DNA of 40,649 nt from Verrucomicrobiota bacterium (GCA_030605125.1 JAUWBD010000019.1:1-40649); one strand, 5' to 3'. Shown: positions 14,203 to 25,716, counted from the first letter of the stretch. Notes: generated by a model from the sequence alone, not told the origin. Made by a program: numbers and translations.

Positions 14203-15282
14203 TTACCTCGCCTCGATCACCGTCGGCTCGCCGCCCGCGCGGCGGCCCACGCCGAGCGTCTCGGCAAACTCCAGCGTGCGGATCGTGTCCGGCACCGCTT
14301 TAAAACCCGCCGCCTGTCGCGCCGCGTTGATGCGCTCCAGCATCAGCGCGTCCATCCACACCGGATCCGTGCCGAGCCAGAGCCGCGGCTCGCCGCGCGT
14401 GTAGAGCGAGTTGAAGGCCGGCCCGCCCACGAATTGCCAGCGCGCGAGCGACACCAGCGTGAAGGCCCAGGTCTGCCGCAGCTCGGGGATCGCCGCCATC
14501 TCGGCCACCGCCGCCGGCGCGCTGCGCGTGCTGCGGAAGAAGCGCGAGGTGTTGGACGCGTTCCACAGCGTGGCGTTGGCCAGCGCGCCGTTCACCCCGA
14601 GCGACTCGTGGTCGGTATAGACCGGCAGGTTGATCCAGAAATCCGCGTCGAGAAAAAGCGGCGTCGCGAGAAAACTCTTCCGGTCCGCCTCGGCGTCGAT
14701 CTTCAGCGTGGGATCCGCCGGCGCGAGACGATCCAGGTCGAAGTTCGGCGCCTGGTCCTGCCGCCCCGAGAGGATGGGATCGAAGCGCGAGGGCAGCGGG
14801 CTGTCGTAGAACCACACCGGGTCGTAGTAGCGCCCCGATTCGAGCACGAAAAACGGATGCCCCGCGAAGGGCGGCGCCACGCGCGGATCGGTGGGCAGGT
14901 AGCCGGTGAGGCGCAGCCGCAGGTGGTTGAGCCCGACGAGGAAAATATTCTCCCGCTCGTAGCCGCGCCGCACCAACGCATCGATCACCGCGCGCACCAG
15001 CGGCTGCGGCGTCGCCAGCCCCGGCCCCGATTCGGCGTAGAGTTTCAGGCCCACCTTGCCCTTCTCGCCCGGCGTGAGGCGCTGGCCGATCTTGGCCTCC
15101 AAGGCCTGGATCAACGCCTCCACGCCCTCCGCGTAGCGACCGGGCTCCGCCGCCGCCCCCGCCGCGTCCGCCGCCGGCAGCCGCACCTCCCAGAGCGCGG
15201 CGGGAAGCACCGCCTCCGCCCGCGCGCCGAGCGCGGCGGGAAGCAGCAAAAACAAGCAGGTGATAAACGCGCGGAGCGACAT
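14203..15282 (-). CDS. exported DUF362-like protein
   Basis: 359 residues from the ATG at 15282. A signal peptide is plain (MSLRAFITCLFLLLPAALGARA). The mature part has KVGLKLYAESGPGLATPQPL, LVRAVIDALVRRGYERENIF and WINLPVYTDHESLGVNGALA, and resembles DUF362-domain proteins, whose role is unknown. The end carries RLWLGTDPVWMDALMLERIN. No cysteine cluster for an Fe-S site is present, unlike many DUF362 proteins. It is convergent with moaA (31-base gap) and divergent from dnaG (57-base gap). The open frame extends far upstream antisense to dnaG; the signal peptide fixes the start. Confidence 0.72.
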   Translation of the reverse strand: MSLRAFITCLFLLLPAALGARAEAVLPAALWEVRLPAADAAGAAAEPGRYAEGVEALIQALEAKIGQRLTPGEKGKVGLKLYAESGPGLATPQPLVRAVIDALVRRGYERENIFLVGLNHLRLRLTGYLPTDPRVAPPFAGHPFFVLESGRYYDPVWFYDSPLPSRFDPILSGRQDQAPNFDLDRLAPADPTLKIDAEADRKSFLATPLFLDADFWINLPVYTDHESLGVNGALANATLWNASNTSRFFRSTRSAPAAVAEMAAIPELRQTWAFTLVSLARWQFVGGPAFNSLYTRGEPRLWLGTDPVWMDALMLERINAARQAAGFKAVPDTIRTLEFAETLGVGRRAGGEPTVIEAR

Positions 15283-15339
15283 GGGGCGGAACCCTTGACA
15301 GACCCCGGCCCCGCCCGAAAGTGCAAACCCGCCCGCTCG

Positions 15340-17259
15340 ATGCCGCGCCTCAAGGAAAGCTGCAAACAGGACCTGAAACTGCGCATCAACATCGTGGACG
15401 TGATCTCCCGCGTGGCCACGCCGCGCCGCGCCGGCGGCAACCGTTTCAAGGCCCTCTGCCCCTTCCACCAGGAAAAGACGCCCTCCTTCCACTTCGATTC
15501 CGCCAAGGGCTTCTACAAGTGCTTCGGCTGCGGCAAATCGGGCGACATTTTCTCCTTCGTCCAGGAAACCGAGGGGCTCAGCTTCACCGAATCCGTCGAG
15601 GCCCTCGCCCAACGCTTCAACGTCCCGCTCGAATACGAGGAAGGCGGCGGCGGCCCCTCCCGCGAGGAGCGCTCCCTCCGCCAGGAACTTTTCGATCTGC
15701 ACGAGTTCGCCACCGAACACCTGCACCAGGCTTTTAAAGCCAACTCCGACCACGGCGCCTGGATGCGCGACTACTGGGTGAAGAAGCGCCGCTTCGCGCC
15801 CGAGCTCGCCGAGGAGTTCAAGATCGGCCTCGCCGACCCCGCCGGCTCCGGCCTCGCCGCCGCGCTCATGCGCAAGAAATTCTCGGAAAACGCGCTCCGC
15901 CAGTGCGGCCTGTTTTTCATCTACGAGGATCAGCTCCTCACGCTCCAGACCCTGCGCCCGCGCTTCCGCGGCCGCCTGATGATCCCGATCCGCGACCACC
16001 AGGGCCGCGTGGTCGCCTTCACCGCCCGCCAGACCGACCTCACCCCGCAGGACGACCCCGCGCACGAGGCGAAATACGTCAACTCGCCCGAGACGCCGAT
16101 TTTCTCGAAGAGCAATCTCCTCTTCAACCTCGACCGCGCCCGCGCCCACGTCGGCGAGGGCAAGCCCTTCGTGATGGTCGAGGGCCAGCTCGACGCCCTC
16201 CGCTGCTGGTCCGTCGGCCTAAAGACCGCCATCGCCCCGCAAGGCACCTCGATCACCGAGGGCCAACTCATCCTCATGCGGCGCTACCACTCCGAGCTGG
16301 AGTGCTTTTTCGACAGCGACAACGCCGGCCAAAAAGCCGCCCTCCGCCTCCTGCCGCTCGCACTCAAGACCGGCATCGAGGTGCGTTTCCTCACCCTCGC
16401 CGGCGCCGGCAAGGTGGACCCCGACCTGCTCTTCCTTGAAAAAGGCCTCGCCGGCTACGACGAGGTGAAGCGCGGCGCCTTCGGCGGCATGCAATTCATG
16501 CGCCGCTACGTGCTGCCCGACGCGCGCAACGCCACCGCCGAGCGCACCCAGGCCGCCGTGCGCGAGATCTACTCGGTCATCGCCGCCGCCGATTCCGAGC
16601 TGCTCCGCCGCCGCCTGCTCGGCGAGATCGCCCCCGCCCTCGGCGCCCTCCAAGTCACGCCCGACGTCTTCGAGCGCGACTTCGCCCAGTTCCTCGCCCG
16701 CGGCGGCCGCCCCGCCGCCCAGTCCGCGCCTCCTCCGCCCGCCCTCACTCCCTCCTCCTCCACTTCCTCACTCCCTTCGTCCGCGGCGCCCTCGGCGCCA
16801 GCCGCCGACGACCCCACCGCCCCCGAGCGCGACCTGCTCCTCGTCCTGCTCCACTTCGACGTCGCCCTCGGCAAAACGCTCGCCGCCGCTTGCCCGCACG
16901 AGTGGATCGACGACCGTCTGCTCTCCGGCGTGCTGCTCAACCGCTTCCTCGCCGAGATCCTTCACGGCGATTGGCCCGGCCGCGACCACCTCGACCCGCT
17001 CCTCGAAACCGACGCCGAACGCGCCCTCGTGGCCTCCATCCTCTTCGAAACCCCGCTCATCGACGATCCCGCCAAAGTCGCCCTCGAAGGCCTTCGCCGC
17101 CTCCGCGACCGCTCCCTCGCCCCCCGCCTCCGCCAGATTGATACCCTCCTCGCCCAGGCCTCCAGCGACAACAGCATTGACGCCATCGCTTTGCTGAAGG
17201 AGCGCTCAGAGCTGCAACGCCAGTTGCGCTCCCCCCTTGCGCTCACCGCCGTCGCCTGA
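15340..17259 (+). CDS. dnaG: DNA primase DnaG
   Basis: 639 residues. It makes RNA primers at the replication fork. The zinc-binding CHC2 domain is at the N-terminus with ligands C40, H43, C61 and C64 (CPFHQEKTPSF, YKCFGCGKSGD). The catalytic core follows with GRLMIPIRDHQGRVVAF and AKYVNSPETPIFSKSNLLFN. The Toprim acidic residues are E281 in VMVEGQLDAL and D325/D327 in FFDSDNAGQKA. A low-complexity Pro/Ser/Ala linker (about residues 463-490) separates the core from a C-terminal helical domain expected to bind the DnaB helicase. It lies 63 bases before rpoD, the common dnaG-rpoD pair, but no rpsU precedes it. Confidence 0.96.
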   Translation: MPRLKESCKQDLKLRINIVDVISRVATPRRAGGNRFKALCPFHQEKTPSFHFDSAKGFYKCFGCGKSGDIFSFVQETEGLSFTESVEALAQRFNVPLEYEEGGGGPSREERSLRQELFDLHEFATEHLHQAFKANSDHGAWMRDYWVKKRRFAPELAEEFKIGLADPAGSGLAAALMRKKFSENALRQCGLFFIYEDQLLTLQTLRPRFRGRLMIPIRDHQGRVVAFTARQTDLTPQDDPAHEAKYVNSPETPIFSKSNLLFNLDRARAHVGEGKPFVMVEGQLDALRCWSVGLKTAIAPQGTSITEGQLILMRRYHSELECFFDSDNAGQKAALRLLPLALKTGIEVRFLTLAGAGKVDPDLLFLEKGLAGYDEVKRGAFGGMQFMRRYVLPDARNATAERTQAAVREIYSVIAAADSELLRRRLLGEIAPALGALQVTPDVFERDFAQFLARGGRPAAQSAPPPPALTPSSSTSSLPSSAAPSAPAADDPTAPERDLLLVLLHFDVALGKTLAAACPHEWIDDRLLSGVLLNRFLAEILHGDWPGRDHLDPLLETDAERALVASILFETPLIDDPAKVALEGLRRLRDRSLAPRLRQIDTLLAQASSDNSIDAIALLKERSELQRQLRSPLALTAVA

Positions 17260-17322
17260 TAGCGTCTCCGTTTTTCGCCTCACCACGCCCGCCCCGTTTC
17301 GCCCTTTCCTGTCACCATCCTC

Positions 17323-19125
<1,803 letters not shown>

Positions 19126-19132
19126 TTTGGAG

Positions 19133-19152
19133 GGACGGCGTCCTCGCCGTCC
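19133..19152. repeat. GC hairpin after rpoD
   Basis: A perfect 8-bp stem (GGACGGCG 19133-19140, CGCCGTCC 19145-19152) with a TCCT loop, 7 bases after the rpoD stop. No T-run follows. It may end the dnaG-rpoD transcript or be one of the dispersed GC palindromes also seen at 1615 and 20335. Confidence 0.5.
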
Positions 19153-19169
19153 GCTTCGGTCTCGCCTCC

Positions 19170-19577
19170 ATGCCCACGCCCCGCCGTCGCCTCTCCGTCG
19201 CGCCCGGGGCGTTTTTCTTTGGCGCCCTCGCCGCGCTGCTCCTCCTCGCCGGCTGCGCGAGCAATTCCGGCCGCCGCGAGTCCCGCGCCGCGCGTTTCGC
19301 CGCCGAGCCCACGCTGGTCGCCCCGCGCCACGTCGAGCTCGGCCGTATCCTGGGCTACGATGCCGCCGACCAGACGGCGGTGATCGAGTTTGTGCCGCAC
19401 TACCGGCCCGATCCCTTCCTCGCCGGCACGCCGCTGATCGCGCGTCGTCTCGACACGCTGCAGCCGACCGCGCGCCTCGTCGCCGCGCCCTACCAAAGCG
19501 GCCGTTTCCTTGGCGCCTACGTCGAGGAAGGCACGCCGGGCATCGACGACGAAGTCGTTGTCGCACCGCGCGAGTAG
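19170..19577 (+). CDS. small predicted lipoprotein
   Basis: 135 residues. A basic start (MPTPRRRLS), a hydrophobic stretch and a lipobox LLAGC at about residues 25-29 predict lipid attachment at the cysteine followed by SNS. The mature part is a compact domain with HVELGRILGYDAADQTAVIE, FLAGTPLIARRLDTLQPTAR and GRFLGAYVEEGTPGIDDEVV. This pattern suggests a small beta-rich fold. No family was recognised. It is convergent with the YiiX-like gene, and a short hairpin with CCCCG/CGGGG arms at 19616-19628 lies between them. Confidence 0.75.
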   Translation: MPTPRRRLSVAPGAFFFGALAALLLLAGCASNSGRRESRAARFAAEPTLVAPRHVELGRILGYDAADQTAVIEFVPHYRPDPFLAGTPLIARRLDTLQPTARLVAAPYQSGRFLGAYVEEGTPGIDDEVVVAPRE

Positions 19578-19637
19578 CGCCCTCCCGCGGCACGTCCCCG
19601 CGCCCTCCTGATCGGCCCCGGGTCGGGGTTCTTCGGT

Positions 19638-20279
19638 TCAATACACCTTCACCAGCTCGGGGCTCCGCGTCACGCCCACCGGGGTGATCATCGGCCGGCC
19701 CAGCGGCAGGGCGCCGTTTTCCATCTCGCGGATGAATTTCTCGAAGGGCCGCCAGTTCAGGTCGCCCAGATTCTCCCACTCGCCCAGCTCCACCCCGAAA
19801 GCGTCCCGGTAGGCCTTGAAAACCAGCTCGGAGCAGTAGATCTCGTCGTCGCCGGGCGCGTAGCGGAAATCGTAGGGCTTTCCTGAATACCGGTTCAGCG
19901 CCGTCCGCAGCGCGGCGAGATCCCGCCCCTCGATGTCGCGCCACCGCCATACGTCGAGCCGCGCGCCCCGGCCGCGCACGATCCACAGGTAAAGCGGCGT
20001 CTCGCGCACCACGCCCATCGCCTCGTGCACCACCCAGCGCCCGTCGGCGTCGCGCATCACCACGCCGCAATGCGAGAGCGGCGAGTTCGTCACGCCCTCG
20101 ATCGCGTCCACCAGCTCGCCGCGCGGAAGCGATTGGAAAACCACGTCGCCTTCGCGCGGCGCATAGCTCGCGAGGTGCGCGAGCCCGTGGACGTTGAACT
20201 TCCACACCGCCGCGGCCAGCACCACGAAAAAACCGATCGCACGAACCCAGGCCCATCGACCGCGCGGCAAAAACTTCAT
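19638..20279 (-). CDS. YiiX/YebB-like permuted papain-fold cysteine hydrolase
   Basis: 213 residues from the ATG at 20279. One N-terminal membrane helix (about 14-28) indicates a signal or anchor. The permuted NlpC/P60 catalytic pattern is present: GDVVFQS with histidine H70 in SPLSHCGVVMRD first, then nucleophile C149 in DEIYCSELVFKAYRDAFG. Members act as amidases or thioesterases on peptide or lipid substrates; the real substrate is unknown. An upstream in-frame start at 20384 would translate the GC hairpins at 20335-20376 and was rejected. It follows gltX on the same strand at a distance of 120 bases. Confidence 0.85.
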   Translation of the reverse strand: MKFLPRGRWAWVRAIGFFVVLAAAVWKFNVHGLAHLASYAPREGDVVFQSLPRGELVDAIEGVTNSPLSHCGVVMRDADGRWVVHEAMGVVRETPLYLWIVRGRGARLDVWRWRDIEGRDLAALRTALNRYSGKPYDFRYAPGDDEIYCSELVFKAYRDAFGVELGEWENLGDLNWRPFEKFIREMENGALPLGRPMITPVGVTRSPELVKVY

Positions 20280-20334
20280 GGCCGCAGCCTGGGTCGGGAG
20301 CAGGACCGAGGCAATCCTCCGACCACGGAAGGGC

Positions 20335-20376
20335 GGCGGACCGAGGTCCGCCGTCGCAAGCGGAGCCGAGGCTCCG
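20335..20376. repeat. two GC hairpins sharing a CGAG loop
   Basis: Stem 1 is GGCGGAC-CGAG-GTCCGCC (20335-20352, allowing for the loop). Stem 2 is CGGAGC-CGAG-GCTCCG (20361-20376). They lie between gltX and the YiiX-like gene. The shared loop and spacing suggest a dispersed palindromic repeat; a role in transcript ending after gltX is possible. Confidence 0.6.
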
Positions 20377-20399
20377 CGCTCCAAAAGCCCGACGCGCGC

Positions 20400-21788
20400 C
20401 TACAGCGTTGCCACGAAGCGCTCCAGGCGCGCGAGCACGCGCTCGCGGCCCAGCAGGCGAAGGATGCTCGTCAGGCTCGGACCCGCGCTCAGGCCGGTCA
20501 CGGCGATGCGCGCCACGCCCTGGTAGTCGCCAAAGCCCAGCCCGCGCGCCTCGGCGAGAGACTTGATCAGCGCCTCCAGCGCCGTGTCGGAAGCGAAGTC
20601 CGCCGCGGGCGACCGCAGCGCCTCGATCAACTCGGCGAGACGGGCCTTGGGCTCCCCCTTGGCGAGCGCCTTGGCCTTCGCCTTCTCGTCGGTCGGATAG
20701 TCCTCGCCCCAGAAATAGGCGGTGTAGGCGGGCAGTTCCTCGATGCCCTTTATCTTCGGCTGCGCGAGGGCCATCACGGCCTCGAAATAGGCATCGTCGG
20801 CGCCGCCCGTGGCGACCTTCCGCGCCTCGAAATAGGCCCGCGCCTTGGCCGTGAACTCCGCCGGCGGCAGGGCCAGCAGGTAGAGCATGTTCATGTGCGC
20901 CATCTTCTTGTCGTCGAAGCGCGCGTTGCTCTGGTTGACCGCCGGCAGGTCGAAGAGGCGCACGATCTCCTCGATCGGCATCTTCTCGCGGTCGCCTCCG
21001 GGATTCCAGCCGAGCAGCGTGATGAAGTTGACCACCGCCTCCGGCAGGTATCCACGGCGCTGATACTCCTCGATCAGCGCGCCCTGGTCGCGCTTGGACA
21101 TCTTGCCCGGGCCGTTCTGCTTCAGGATCAGCGGGATGTGCGCGAAGACCGGCGGCTTCACCCCGAACGCCTCGAAGAGGGCCACGTGCTTGCTCGTGTT
21201 GGAGAGGTGGTCCTCGCCGCGGATCACGTGGGTGATCTTCATCGCGATGTCGTCCACCACGTTCACGAAGTGGAAGACGGGGTTGCCGTCGGAGCGGAAG
21301 ATCACGAAGTCCTCGTCCTCCACGCGCTCCACGCGGCCGCGGATCGCGTCGTCGATCACCATCGGGGCGGTCTTCACCTTCTCGACCTCCTTCTTGCGGT
21401 GCTCGTCAAACACCGTGTGGCGCTCGCCGAGCAGCTTGAACCAGGTGGCGCCGTCCTTCTCGTAGGTGCGGCCGGCGGCGCGGAGTTTCTCCAGATACTC
21501 GCGGTAGATGTGCGCGCGCTCGCTCTGCCGGTAGGGGCCGAAGTCGCCGCCGCCGTTGGCGCCGACACGCGGGCCCTCGTCCCAGTTCATGCCGAGCCAG
21601 GCGAGCGAATCGTAGATCACGCGCAGAAACTCGTCCGAGTTGCGCTCCTTGTCGGTGTCCTCGATGCGCAGGATGAAGGTGCCGCCGGTGTGGCGCGCGT
21701 AGAGCCAGTTAAAGAGCGCGGTGCGGGCGCTGCCGATGTGGAAAAACCCGGTGGGACTCGGGGCGAAACGAACACGGACTGGGCTCAT
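20400..21788 (-). CDS. gltX: glutamyl-tRNA synthetase
   Basis: 462 residues from the ATG at 21788 ([14 protein letters not shown]). It charges tRNA-Glu in the cytoplasm. The class I signature is [13 protein letters not shown] (HIGH-type, residues 16-28), followed by [29 protein letters not shown] and the KMSKR loop ([12 protein letters not shown]). The C-terminal anticodon-binding region is shorter than in some relatives but complete to the stop. The frame is open upstream to 21887 but without family similarity. The 177-base gap to the divergent pseudopilin gene contains a GGTGGTTAC half-site (21813-21821) identical to one arm of the 12273-12292 dyad. Confidence 0.96.
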   Translation of the reverse strand: MSPVRVRFAPSPTGFFHIGSARTALFNWLYARHTGGTFILRIEDTDKERNSDEFLRVIYDSLAWLGMNWDEGPRVGANGGGDFGPYRQSERAHIYREYLEKLRAAGRTYEKDGATWFKLLGERHTVFDEHRKKEVEKVKTAPMVIDDAIRGRVERVEDEDFVIFRSDGNPVFHFVNVVDDIAMKITHVIRGEDHLSNTSKHVALFEAFGVKPPVFAHIPLILKQNGPGKMSKRDQGALIEEYQRRGYLPEAVVNFITLLGWNPGGDREKMPIEEIVRLFDLPAVNQSNARFDDKKMAHMNMLYLLALPPAEFTAKARAYFEARKVATGGADDAYFEAVMALAQPKIKGIEELPAYTAYFWGEDYPTDEKAKAKALAKGEPKARLAELIEALRSPAADFASDTALEALIKSLAEARGLGFGDYQGVARIAVTGLSAGPSLTSILRLLGRERVLARLERFVATL

Positions 21789-21965
21789 GGCGAAAAGGGA
21801 TCGTGGGACGGTGGTGGTTACCAAACCGCCCACCTTGCCCGCCCGCGCCCCCGCCCCGCAAGCCCACGCTGCGCAGGACGGGACCATCGGCCCGCCGCCC
21901 CGGGACTCTCGGCCGGGACCAACTGCCCTACGGAAACAGGCCCGTTTTCCCTATGCTCCCGGGCG

Positions 21966-22523
21966 ATGCACACCTTCCGCTTCCCCGCCCCGCGAACCCG
22001 CGCCGGGCGGCCCGCCTTCACCCTCGTCGAGAGCATGGTCTCGCTCGGGGTCTTCACCGTCGTGTGCGCCGGCATCTTCGCCGTCGTGCTCCAGATGCGC
22101 CGCCTCGCGGAGAACAACGTGCACGAGAACACCGCGCTCACGATGGCGCAGGGCTACCTCGAGCAGCTTCGCAGCCTGCCCTACAACGACCTCGTCACCG
22201 CCGCCAACTCCGGCTCCGCCCACCTCCGCCTCCTCAGCGCCAACGGCGGCGGCGCGCTGCTCACCGACGCCTCCGGCGGCCTGCTCAACGCCGGCGAGTG
22301 GACCCGCGAGACCGTGTTTCTCGACCGCGACGCGGCCGGCCGCGATTCGCAGCCCATGGTCTTCCGCTTCCGGGTCGATCTCACCGATCTCCGCCCCGTC
22401 ACCACGATCCAGGCCAACGGCGTCGAGATCACCCTCGCCTACGAAATCACCCTGCCCGACGGCCGCGGACGCACCCTTCGCCGCAGCCTCCGCACCGTCC
22501 GCTCCGTCGTGCCCAACTACTGA
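21966..22523 (+). CDS. PilV-like minor pseudopilin
   Basis: 185 residues. A basic leader ends in RPA, followed by the prepilin motif FTLVESMVSLGVFTVVCAGI (glutamate five residues after the cleavage point) and one hydrophobic helix, which marks a type IV pilin-like or type II secretion pseudopilin. Alanine precedes phenylalanine at the cleavage site instead of the usual glycine. The rest shows ALTMAQGYLEQLRSLPYNDL, characteristic of PilV-like proteins. It is the first of three genes with 17- and 38-base gaps, likely one operon. The role is probably priming or tip assembly of a pilus-like fibre; no pilus ATPase, platform or major pilin gene is in the window. Confidence 0.85.
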   Translation: MHTFRFPAPRTRAGRPAFTLVESMVSLGVFTVVCAGIFAVVLQMRRLAENNVHENTALTMAQGYLEQLRSLPYNDLVTAANSGSAHLRLLSANGGGALLTDASGGLLNAGEWTRETVFLDRDAAGRDSQPMVFRFRVDLTDLRPVTTIQANGVEITLAYEITLPDGRGRTLRRSLRTVRSVVPNY

Positions 22524-22540
22524 TCCCCCTCGCGCCCGCC

Positions 22541-23419
22541 ATGCCCTCCCCTTTCGCCCGCGCCCGCCGCGCCTTCACGCTCAGCGAGCTGCTCGTCGCC
22601 CTCTCCATCACCGGTCTCACCGTCGCCCTGGTGCTCCCGTTTTTCCTCTTCAACCTCCGCTCCCTTTTCCACGGCGAGCAAAAGCTCCTCATCAACGGCG
22701 ACATCCGCGCGCTGACCAACGCCATGATGGAGAACGCCCGCGAGGCCAACTACTTCGTCCTCTACCAGGGCTTCCACGCCCACAGCTACCTGCGCGACAT
22801 GAACGGCGACGGCGTGCGCAACAACGCCGACCGCTCCCTCGGCGGCGAAGTCAGCGTCTCCCGCGACGCCAACGGCGACGGCAACGTCGATTCGCTCGAC
22901 CGCCGCGTCGCCGGCGACACCGGCGACGTCCTCCTCCTCGTCTTCACCCGCAACAACGCCATCTACGACTCGCGCTTCTACGACGGCATCGTCGGCAACG
23001 AGCCCGCCAACACCAACCAGGTCGTCCGCCTCGTCGGCTACTGGCTCGCGCCCAACCGCACCCCGCCTTCCCGCGGCGAACCCGCCGATCGAGTCGCCCT
23101 CTACACCTTCGACACCGATCGCGCCAAGCCCACGCCCTCCGCCACCAGCTGGACCACGCCCTGGGGAGCCATCTTCCCCGTCACGCTCGGTGGCGCCACC
23201 ACGCTCGAATCCCTGCTGCCGCCCGCCAGCGCGAGCGCCGCCACCGACGCCGCCTACACCGACATCCTGGTCCAAAATCTCGACGGCCTCACCGCCCCGG
23301 GAAACTGCTTCCTCAACTTCGGCAACAAGACCGCCGTCGTCCAGGCGCGCGTCCTCCACGGCAACCGCGCGAAACGCGTCACCAACACCTACAACTTCGC
23401 GATCACCCCGCGCGGTTGA
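22541..23419 (+). CDS. PilW-like pseudopilin with two dockerin-like calcium loops
   Basis: 292 residues. Prepilin motif AFTLSELLVALSITGLTVAL at residues 11-30, again with alanine before phenylalanine. Two 12-residue loops follow: D86-M-N-G-D-G through D97, and D109-A-N-G-D-G through D120. They match the D-x-N-x-D-G-x5-D calcium-binding pattern of dockerin type I and EF-hand loops. The C-terminal half is a beta-rich domain of unknown role (VVRLVGYWLAPNRTPP, TDILVQNLDGLTAP). Calcium may stabilise assembly, as it does in some secretion pseudopilins (inference). Confidence 0.82.
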   Translation: MPSPFARARRAFTLSELLVALSITGLTVALVLPFFLFNLRSLFHGEQKLLINGDIRALTNAMMENAREANYFVLYQGFHAHSYLRDMNGDGVRNNADRSLGGEVSVSRDANGDGNVDSLDRRVAGDTGDVLLLVFTRNNAIYDSRFYDGIVGNEPANTNQVVRLVGYWLAPNRTPPSRGEPADRVALYTFDTDRAKPTPSATSWTTPWGAIFPVTLGGATTLESLLPPASASAATDAAYTDILVQNLDGLTAPGNCFLNFGNKTAVVQARVLHGNRAKRVTNTYNFAITPRG

Positions 23420-23457
23420 TCCGCCCACCCATCGCTCCGTCCGCCGCCCTCCCCGCC

Positions 23458-25698
23458 ATGCATCGCCACCCTCTCGCCCGCTCCACCCGCGGATCCACGC
23501 TCGTGATGGTCACGCTCGTCGCCGTCTGCGTGTCGCTCATCATCGGCTCCCTCCTCAGCTACGCGCTCGTCGAGGCGCGCATCAACCGCTCCAACGTCCT
23601 CCGCCTCGAGGCCAAGAACGCCGCCGAGGCCGCCCTCGAGTTTGGCGCCGCCGAGCTCGCGGTGCGCTTCCAGTCGAACCGCAACTTCAACTCCAGCTCG
23701 CTCGTCTCCAACCCCGTCACCACCCACTCCACGCGCTTCGCCACGCTCTTCGCCGCCACCGCCGACTCGCCCTCCACGGTCGTGCCCGGCAGCGTCCGCC
23801 TCCACGTCAGCAACACCTCCAGCGGCATCTCCCGCCGCATCGACGCCCGCGATCCCGACAACGCCTTCGATCCGCTCCGCGGCCAGACCGTGAGCAGCCG
23901 CTACGTGCGCCTCCTCGCCACCGCCACCTCGCGCGCCGCCGGCCGCGAGCAGGTCGCCTACGCGACGCAGGCCCTCGAGGTGCGCGACTCCCAGCTCTTC
24001 AACTACGCCATCTTCTACAACCTGCCCATGGAGTTCCACCCCTCCCCGCCCATGGAGGTCTGGGGCCCGGTCCACTCCAACGAGAACGTCTTCCTCACCG
24101 CCGGAAACACCGTCCACTACTACGACACCTTCACCACCGCCGGCCGCATGCTCGCCGACGTCCTCTCGACCACCGGCCGCCCCGGCGGACGCTCCATCCA
24201 CTTCACCAACGGCGCCGACGCCAACGGCGACGGCCGCCCCGACACCGTCTCGCTCTCCGGCCACACCCTCCGCATCTCGCCCACCCAGACCGTCACCACC
24301 CACGTGGACTCCGACCTCTCCTCGCGCGCCGCCGGCCACACCTTCGCCGACACCGCCTCGCAGCTCTGGCGCGGCAACGCCCAGGACGTCTCCCTCGGCG
24401 TCGAACGACAAAACCCGCCCGGCGTGCTCACCCCGGCCGACGCCCGCAAGCTCATCGAGCCGCCCGACACCTCCGCCTCGGCCAACGCCTCCATCGAGGC
24501 GCAAAAATTCTCCCGCCAGGCCGGCCTCTACATCGTCGTGGACAAGGTCGGCACCGCCCCGCGCGTCACCGTGTTCTCGAGCGCCACCGACGCCCTCGCC
24601 TTCAAATCCGCCACCAACCGCGCCACCTGGTTGACCAACAACCCCACCCGCGTCGTCACGCCGCCCACCGGCCTCATCAACCCCAACCGCCGCATGCGCG
24701 ACAACCGCGAGGAAAAGACGGTGAACATGATCGACATCGACCTCGGCAAGATGCGCGCCGCCCTCCGCGCCACCGCCTCCACCCCCGCCGACCAGAAGTT
24801 CCGCGTCGGCGCCAACGACTGGAACTACCGCGATGGCTGGACCGGCGCCGTGTATGTGGATGTGGACAACCCCAACACCGGCTTCACCACGACCAGCGAC
24901 ATCGCCGTCGCCTCCGCCGCCAGCTCCAGCAACGTCCACGGCGCCGGCAACGGCTCCGGCACCGCCACCGCCGTGCGCCTGCTCAACGGCAAACAACTGC
25001 CCTCGCTCGCTCCGACCGCCGCCCATCCCCGGCCGGAGCACGGCTTCACCTTCGCGACCAACGCCCCCGTTTACATCGCGGGCCACTTCAACGCCAACGG
25101 CGCCTTCGGCACCAGCGCCGCCCCCGACGGCTCCGAGCGCTCGCCCGACCCCAACTACCAGAACGGCACGCCCAACAATCTCGACAACCACACGGAAGTG
25201 CCCGCCCTCGTCGCCGCCGACGCCATCAACATCCTCTCCTCCGCCTGGGTGGACTCCTCCGGCAAGCCGATCGGCGACGGCCTCGAGAGCAACCTCACCA
25301 ACACCGCCAACAAGGGCCGCATCGCCGCCGACACCGAGATCTCCACCGTCTTCATGGGCGGCATCGTCAACACGCCCGCCGGCGGCGGAGGCTACTCCGG
25401 CGGCGTGGAGAACTATCCGCGCTTTCACGAGGACTGGGGCAGCGGCCGCACCATTCGCTACCGCGGCTCCATCGTCGCGCTCTTCAACAGCGCCCACGCC
25501 ACCGGGGTGTGGGGCAAGAACGCGGTCTATGGCGCGCCGACGCGGCGCTGGGGCTTCCACGACTTCCTGAAGAACGGCCAATACCCGCCCTTCACGCCCA
25601 CGCTGCGCACCTACCGCCGCATCGACTACCGCGACATCTCCAAGGCCGAATACGACGCCCTGCTCGCCGAGAGCGCCAACGGCTTCCGCGAGATGTAG
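23458..25698 (+). CDS. large PilX-like pilus assembly protein
   Basis: 746 residues. The N-terminus has a short basic leader and one hydrophobic helix (GSTLVMVTLVAVCVSLIIGS, residues about 12-31). AKNAAEAALEFGAAEL follows, the pattern of PilX-type proteins whose helix precedes an Ala/Glu-rich region. The exported part is large for this family. It contains VWGPVHSNENVFLTAGN, a calcium-type loop (D254-A-N-G-D-G to D262), HNTEVPAL-like strands and a Gly-rich APNTPAGGGGYSGG-like stretch. It probably decorates or caps a pilus-like fibre. It converges with the heparinase gene (18-base gap). Confidence 0.78.
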   Translation: MHRHPLARSTRGSTLVMVTLVAVCVSLIIGSLLSYALVEARINRSNVLRLEAKNAAEAALEFGAAELAVRFQSNRNFNSSSLVSNPVTTHSTRFATLFAATADSPSTVVPGSVRLHVSNTSSGISRRIDARDPDNAFDPLRGQTVSSRYVRLLATATSRAAGREQVAYATQALEVRDSQLFNYAIFYNLPMEFHPSPPMEVWGPVHSNENVFLTAGNTVHYYDTFTTAGRMLADVLSTTGRPGGRSIHFTNGADANGDGRPDTVSLSGHTLRISPTQTVTTHVDSDLSSRAAGHTFADTASQLWRGNAQDVSLGVERQNPPGVLTPADARKLIEPPDTSASANASIEAQKFSRQAGLYIVVDKVGTAPRVTVFSSATDALAFKSATNRATWLTNNPTRVVTPPTGLINPNRRMRDNREEKTVNMIDIDLGKMRAALRATASTPADQKFRVGANDWNYRDGWTGAVYVDVDNPNTGFTTTSDIAVASAASSSNVHGAGNGSGTATAVRLLNGKQLPSLAPTAAHPRPEHGFTFATNAPVYIAGHFNANGAFGTSAAPDGSERSPDPNYQNGTPNNLDNHTEVPALVAADAINILSSAWVDSSGKPIGDGLESNLTNTANKGRIAADTEISTVFMGGIVNTPAGGGGYSGGVENYPRFHEDWGSGRTIRYRGSIVALFNSAHATGVWGKNAVYGAPTRRWGFHDFLKNGQYPPFTPTLRTYRRIDYRDISKAEYDALLAESANGFREM

Positions 25699-25716
25699 CC
25701 CCGCCGCTCCGTGCGA

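Noticed and set aside
16720-16800. Repeat insertion in dnaG
   Set aside because: The Pro/Ser/Ala-rich stretch is low complexity without clear repeat units and fits a normal interdomain linker.
20280-20384. Longer N-terminus of the YiiX-like hydrolase
   Set aside because: It translates the two GC hairpins; the membrane helix follows the ATG at 20279.
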